Shown one piece after another: positions 62,345-64,000 of a stretch of 64,000 nucleotides of DNA; positions within the stretch are counted from its first letter, which is position 1, and each line of letters begins with the position of its first letter. This DNA comes from Streptomyces sp. V3I8 (GTDB lineage Bacteria; Actinomycetota; Actinomycetes; Streptomycetales; Streptomycetaceae). Both the position numbers and the translations under genes were made by a program. The notes under the pieces were generated by a model. That model did no database searches. It worked only from the letters and a program-made list of their open reading frames with translations, and was not told where the DNA came from. The DNA lies in assembly GCF_030817535.1 (NCBI RefSeq), contig NZ_JAUSZL010000002.1:7006001-7070000 (forward strand), read 5' to 3'.

Positions 62345-63298
62345 ATGGCCATTGCCAAGGCGGAGCGGCTGATGAACCTGGCGCTGTGTCTGCTCGGGAC
62401 GCGGCGACCGCTCAGCAAGCGTGAACTCCGCGAGTCCATCGAGGCCTACCTGGAAGCCGGCTCGGACGACTCCTTCAACCGCATGTTCGAGCGGGACAAG
62501 GACGACCTCCGGGAGCTCGGCCTGGTGATCGAGACGGTGGAGAACCTCGACGGCGACGTCGGCTACCTGGCCCGCCGCGACAGCAACCGGCTGCCGCCCA
62601 TCACCCTCGACGCCGAGGAGGCCGCCGCCCTCGGCCTGGCCGCCAAGGTCTGGCAGCAGGCCCGGCTCGCGGGCGCGGCGAGCGGCGCCCTGCAGAAGCT
62701 GCGCGCCGCGGGCCTGCCCGAGGGCGTCGACCCGTATGAGCCGCACGGCGCGCTGGAGCCGCGCATCCCCGTGCACGAGGCCGCCTTCGAGCCGCTGATG
62801 CTGGCCTGCCGCGACCGGCGTCCCGTCACCTTCGACTACCGCAAGGCGACCGCGGCCCGCCCCGGGCCCCGCCATGTGGAGCCCTGGGCCCTGGAGTGCT
62901 GGCGGGGCCACTGGTACCTGGCCGGCTGGGACCGCGACCGGGGGGCCGAGCGCGTGTTCAGGCTGTCCCGGATCACCGGCAAGGTCCGTACCCGCAGTGG
63001 CGGGTACACGGCCGAGGTGCCCGACGTCGTGACCGTGCGGGAGACCGTCGCGGGCTGGGCGGGGGACATCACCGACCGCACCGCGCGGATCCGGCTGCGG
63101 ACGGGCTCGGGCTACCCGCTGCGCGCCAAGGCGGCGTCGGTGCGGGAACTCGGCGACGGGTGGGACGAGTTGGAGATTCCGTACGGGCACGGTCTGGACG
63201 CCTGGCTGGTGGAGTTCGGGCCCGACGTGGTGGTCCTGGAGCCGGCCGAGCTGCGGGCCGACGTCGTGGACCGGCTGCGCGCCGTGGCCAAGGGCTGA
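62345..63298 (+). CDS. pafB: WYL-domain regulator PafB
   Basis: A 317-residue regulator. An N-terminal winged helix-turn-helix ('AKAERLMNLALCLLGTRRPLS', 'DSFNRMFERDKDDLRELG') is followed by the WYL domain (~135-240, 'PVTFDYRKATAARPGPRHVEP', 'ECWRGHWYLAGWDRDRGAERVFRL') and a WCX extension. In mycobacteria PafB with PafC forms an activator of DNA-damage genes; despite its place it is not needed for pupylation. The ATG at 62345 after GGAAGG is preferred to upstream starts that fall in the preceding terminator. pafC starts 16 bp after its stop. Confidence 0.92.
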   Translation: MAIAKAERLMNLALCLLGTRRPLSKRELRESIEAYLEAGSDDSFNRMFERDKDDLRELGLVIETVENLDGDVGYLARRDSNRLPPITLDAEEAAALGLAAKVWQQARLAGAASGALQKLRAAGLPEGVDPYEPHGALEPRIPVHEAAFEPLMLACRDRRPVTFDYRKATAARPGPRHVEPWALECWRGHWYLAGWDRDRGAERVFRLSRITGKVRTRSGGYTAEVPDVVTVRETVAGWAGDITDRTARIRLRTGSGYPLRAKAASVRELGDGWDELEIPYGHGLDAWLVEFGPDVVVLEPAELRADVVDRLRAVAKG

Positions 63299-63314
63299 GG
63301 GGGAACACAGGAAA

Positions 63315-64000
63315 GTGGCAGGAAAACCGGCCAGGCCCACCAACGCGATCGACCAGACGCGGCGGATGCTCTCCCTGGTGACGTATCTGCGTGAGCGCCC
63401 CGGCGCGCGGATCGAGGACGTGGCGCGGGCCTTCGGGATCACCGAGGACGAGCTGATCTCCGACCTCGACGTGCTGCCGCTGTGCGGGACGAGTTTCCGC
63501 GGCGGCGACCTGCTCGACATCGACACCGACGGTGACCGGATCTGGTGGCACAACCCGGACGACGTCGCGGAACCGCTGCGGATCGCCGCCGACGAGGCGA
63601 CCGCGCTGCTGGTGGCCGCGCGGGCCGTGTCGACCCTGCCGGGCCTGCGGGAGGGCGACCGGCAGGCGCTGCTGCGGGCCACCGCGAAGGTGGAGGCCGC
63701 CTCGGGCGAGGCGGCGGGCGCCAGCTCCCGGCTCTCGGTCACCTTCGAGGCGGAGGGCGGCGTCTTCGCGGACGTCGACCGGGCGATCTCCGAGCGGCGC
63801 AGGCTGTGGATCCGCTACTACTCGCCCTCGCGGGACGAGCTCAGCGAGCGCGAGATCGACCCGATCCGCCTGGTCAGCGTCGGACACACGTACGTGGAGG
63901 CGTGGTGCCGGCGCTCCGAGGCGCGGCGCACCTTCCGGCTGGACCGGGTCGCCGAGATCAAGATCCTCGACGAGCCGTCCGCGCCGCCCGAGATCGAGCT
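63315..64000 (+). CDS. pafC: WYL-domain regulator PafC, 3' partial
   Basis: Open from the GTG at 63315 (CACAGGAAA ribosome site) to the window end without a stop: 228 codons. The N-terminus is a DeoR-like helix-turn-helix ('AIDQTRRMLSLVTYLRERPGA', 'VARAFGITEDELISDLDVLP'). The WYL domain follows at ~150-215 ('RRRLWIRYYSPSRDELSEREI', 'HTYVEAWCRRSEARRTFRLDR'). It partners PafB in a heterodimeric activator. The C-terminal part lies beyond the window. Confidence 0.92.
   Translation, partial: MAGKPARPTNAIDQTRRMLSLVTYLRERPGARIEDVARAFGITEDELISDLDVLPLCGTSFRGGDLLDIDTDGDRIWWHNPDDVAEPLRIAADEATALLVAARAVSTLPGLREGDRQALLRATAKVEAASGEAAGASSRLSVTFEAEGGVFADVDRAISERRRLWIRYYSPSRDELSEREIDPIRLVSVGHTYVEAWCRRSEARRTFRLDRVAEIKILDEPSAPPEIE

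Overview
This 64 kb window is Streptomyces chromosome. The evidence is very high GC with strong third-position bias, chaplin genes, a mycothiol gene (mshC), an F420-type oxidoreductase and a complete Pup-proteasome locus. From memory (no search was run) the gene order from the chaplins to the paf genes matches the S. coelicolor SCO1638-SCO1675 neighbourhood. It is mostly core chromosome, with accessory modules at the left edge.

Layout. (1) 1-5829: the end of a phage-tail-like module, probably a contractile injection system: a partial baseplate-J protein with LysM, a beta-helix tail protein, a DUF6519 protein and an unsecreted endolysin-type amidase. (2) 5925-11279, minus strand: an epsilon-poly-lysine-synthetase-type NRPS (A-T, membrane segments, three beta-helix domains, no thioesterase) followed by an M1 zinc aminopeptidase, i.e. 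a candidate cationic homopolymer synthesis and turnover pair. (3) 11475-12206: remnants of a WhiJ-type regulator/DUF397/ATPase locus, then tRNA-Leu(GAG). (4) 12416-15437: M20 peptidase, chaplins chpH and chpC, DUF5703. (5) 15485-23015: an acidic hypothetical protein, a RecD-like protein with degenerate ATPase motifs, aldo/keto reductase, F420-type oxidoreductase, ferritin-like protein and CorA. (6) 23078-26649: histidine phosphatase, DUF3090, SCO1664-family kinase-like protein and mshC. (7) 26792-29242: a cytosolic-looking subtilase and a Gln-rich low-complexity protein that share a C-terminal domain, probably the least described pair here. (8) 29664-37195: PAC2 protein, nucleoside phosphorylase and the glycerol operon glpF-glpK-glpD with its IclR regulator gylR; matching 17-bp operators sit before glpF and gylR. 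(9) 37467-49800: metH, HAD hydrolase, orphan peptide-binding lipoprotein, orphan response regulator, Fe-S nuclease, site-2 protease, TrmI and a secreted protein. (10) 49863-64000: ferredoxin and the proteasome locus arc-dop-pup-(endonuclease VII)-prcB-prcA-(LacI/MFS)-pafA-(two FKBPs)-pafB-pafC, the last gene cut by the window end.

How the genes work together. Dop deamidates Pup, PafA ligates it to substrates, Arc unfolds them and PrcBA degrades them; PafBC is a WYL-domain activator pair known elsewhere for DNA-damage control. GlpF/GlpK/GlpD import, phosphorylate and oxidise glycerol under GylR. ChpH and ChpC coat aerial structures. Several genes show a TANNNT -10 box 6-8 nt before the start codon, suggesting leaderless mRNAs, and this was used to choose starts. 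Many gene ends carry GC-rich hairpins. A short Streptomyces-type intergenic element (core GGGGCGCGGGGAACTGCGCG) recurs three times, with a fourth decayed copy.
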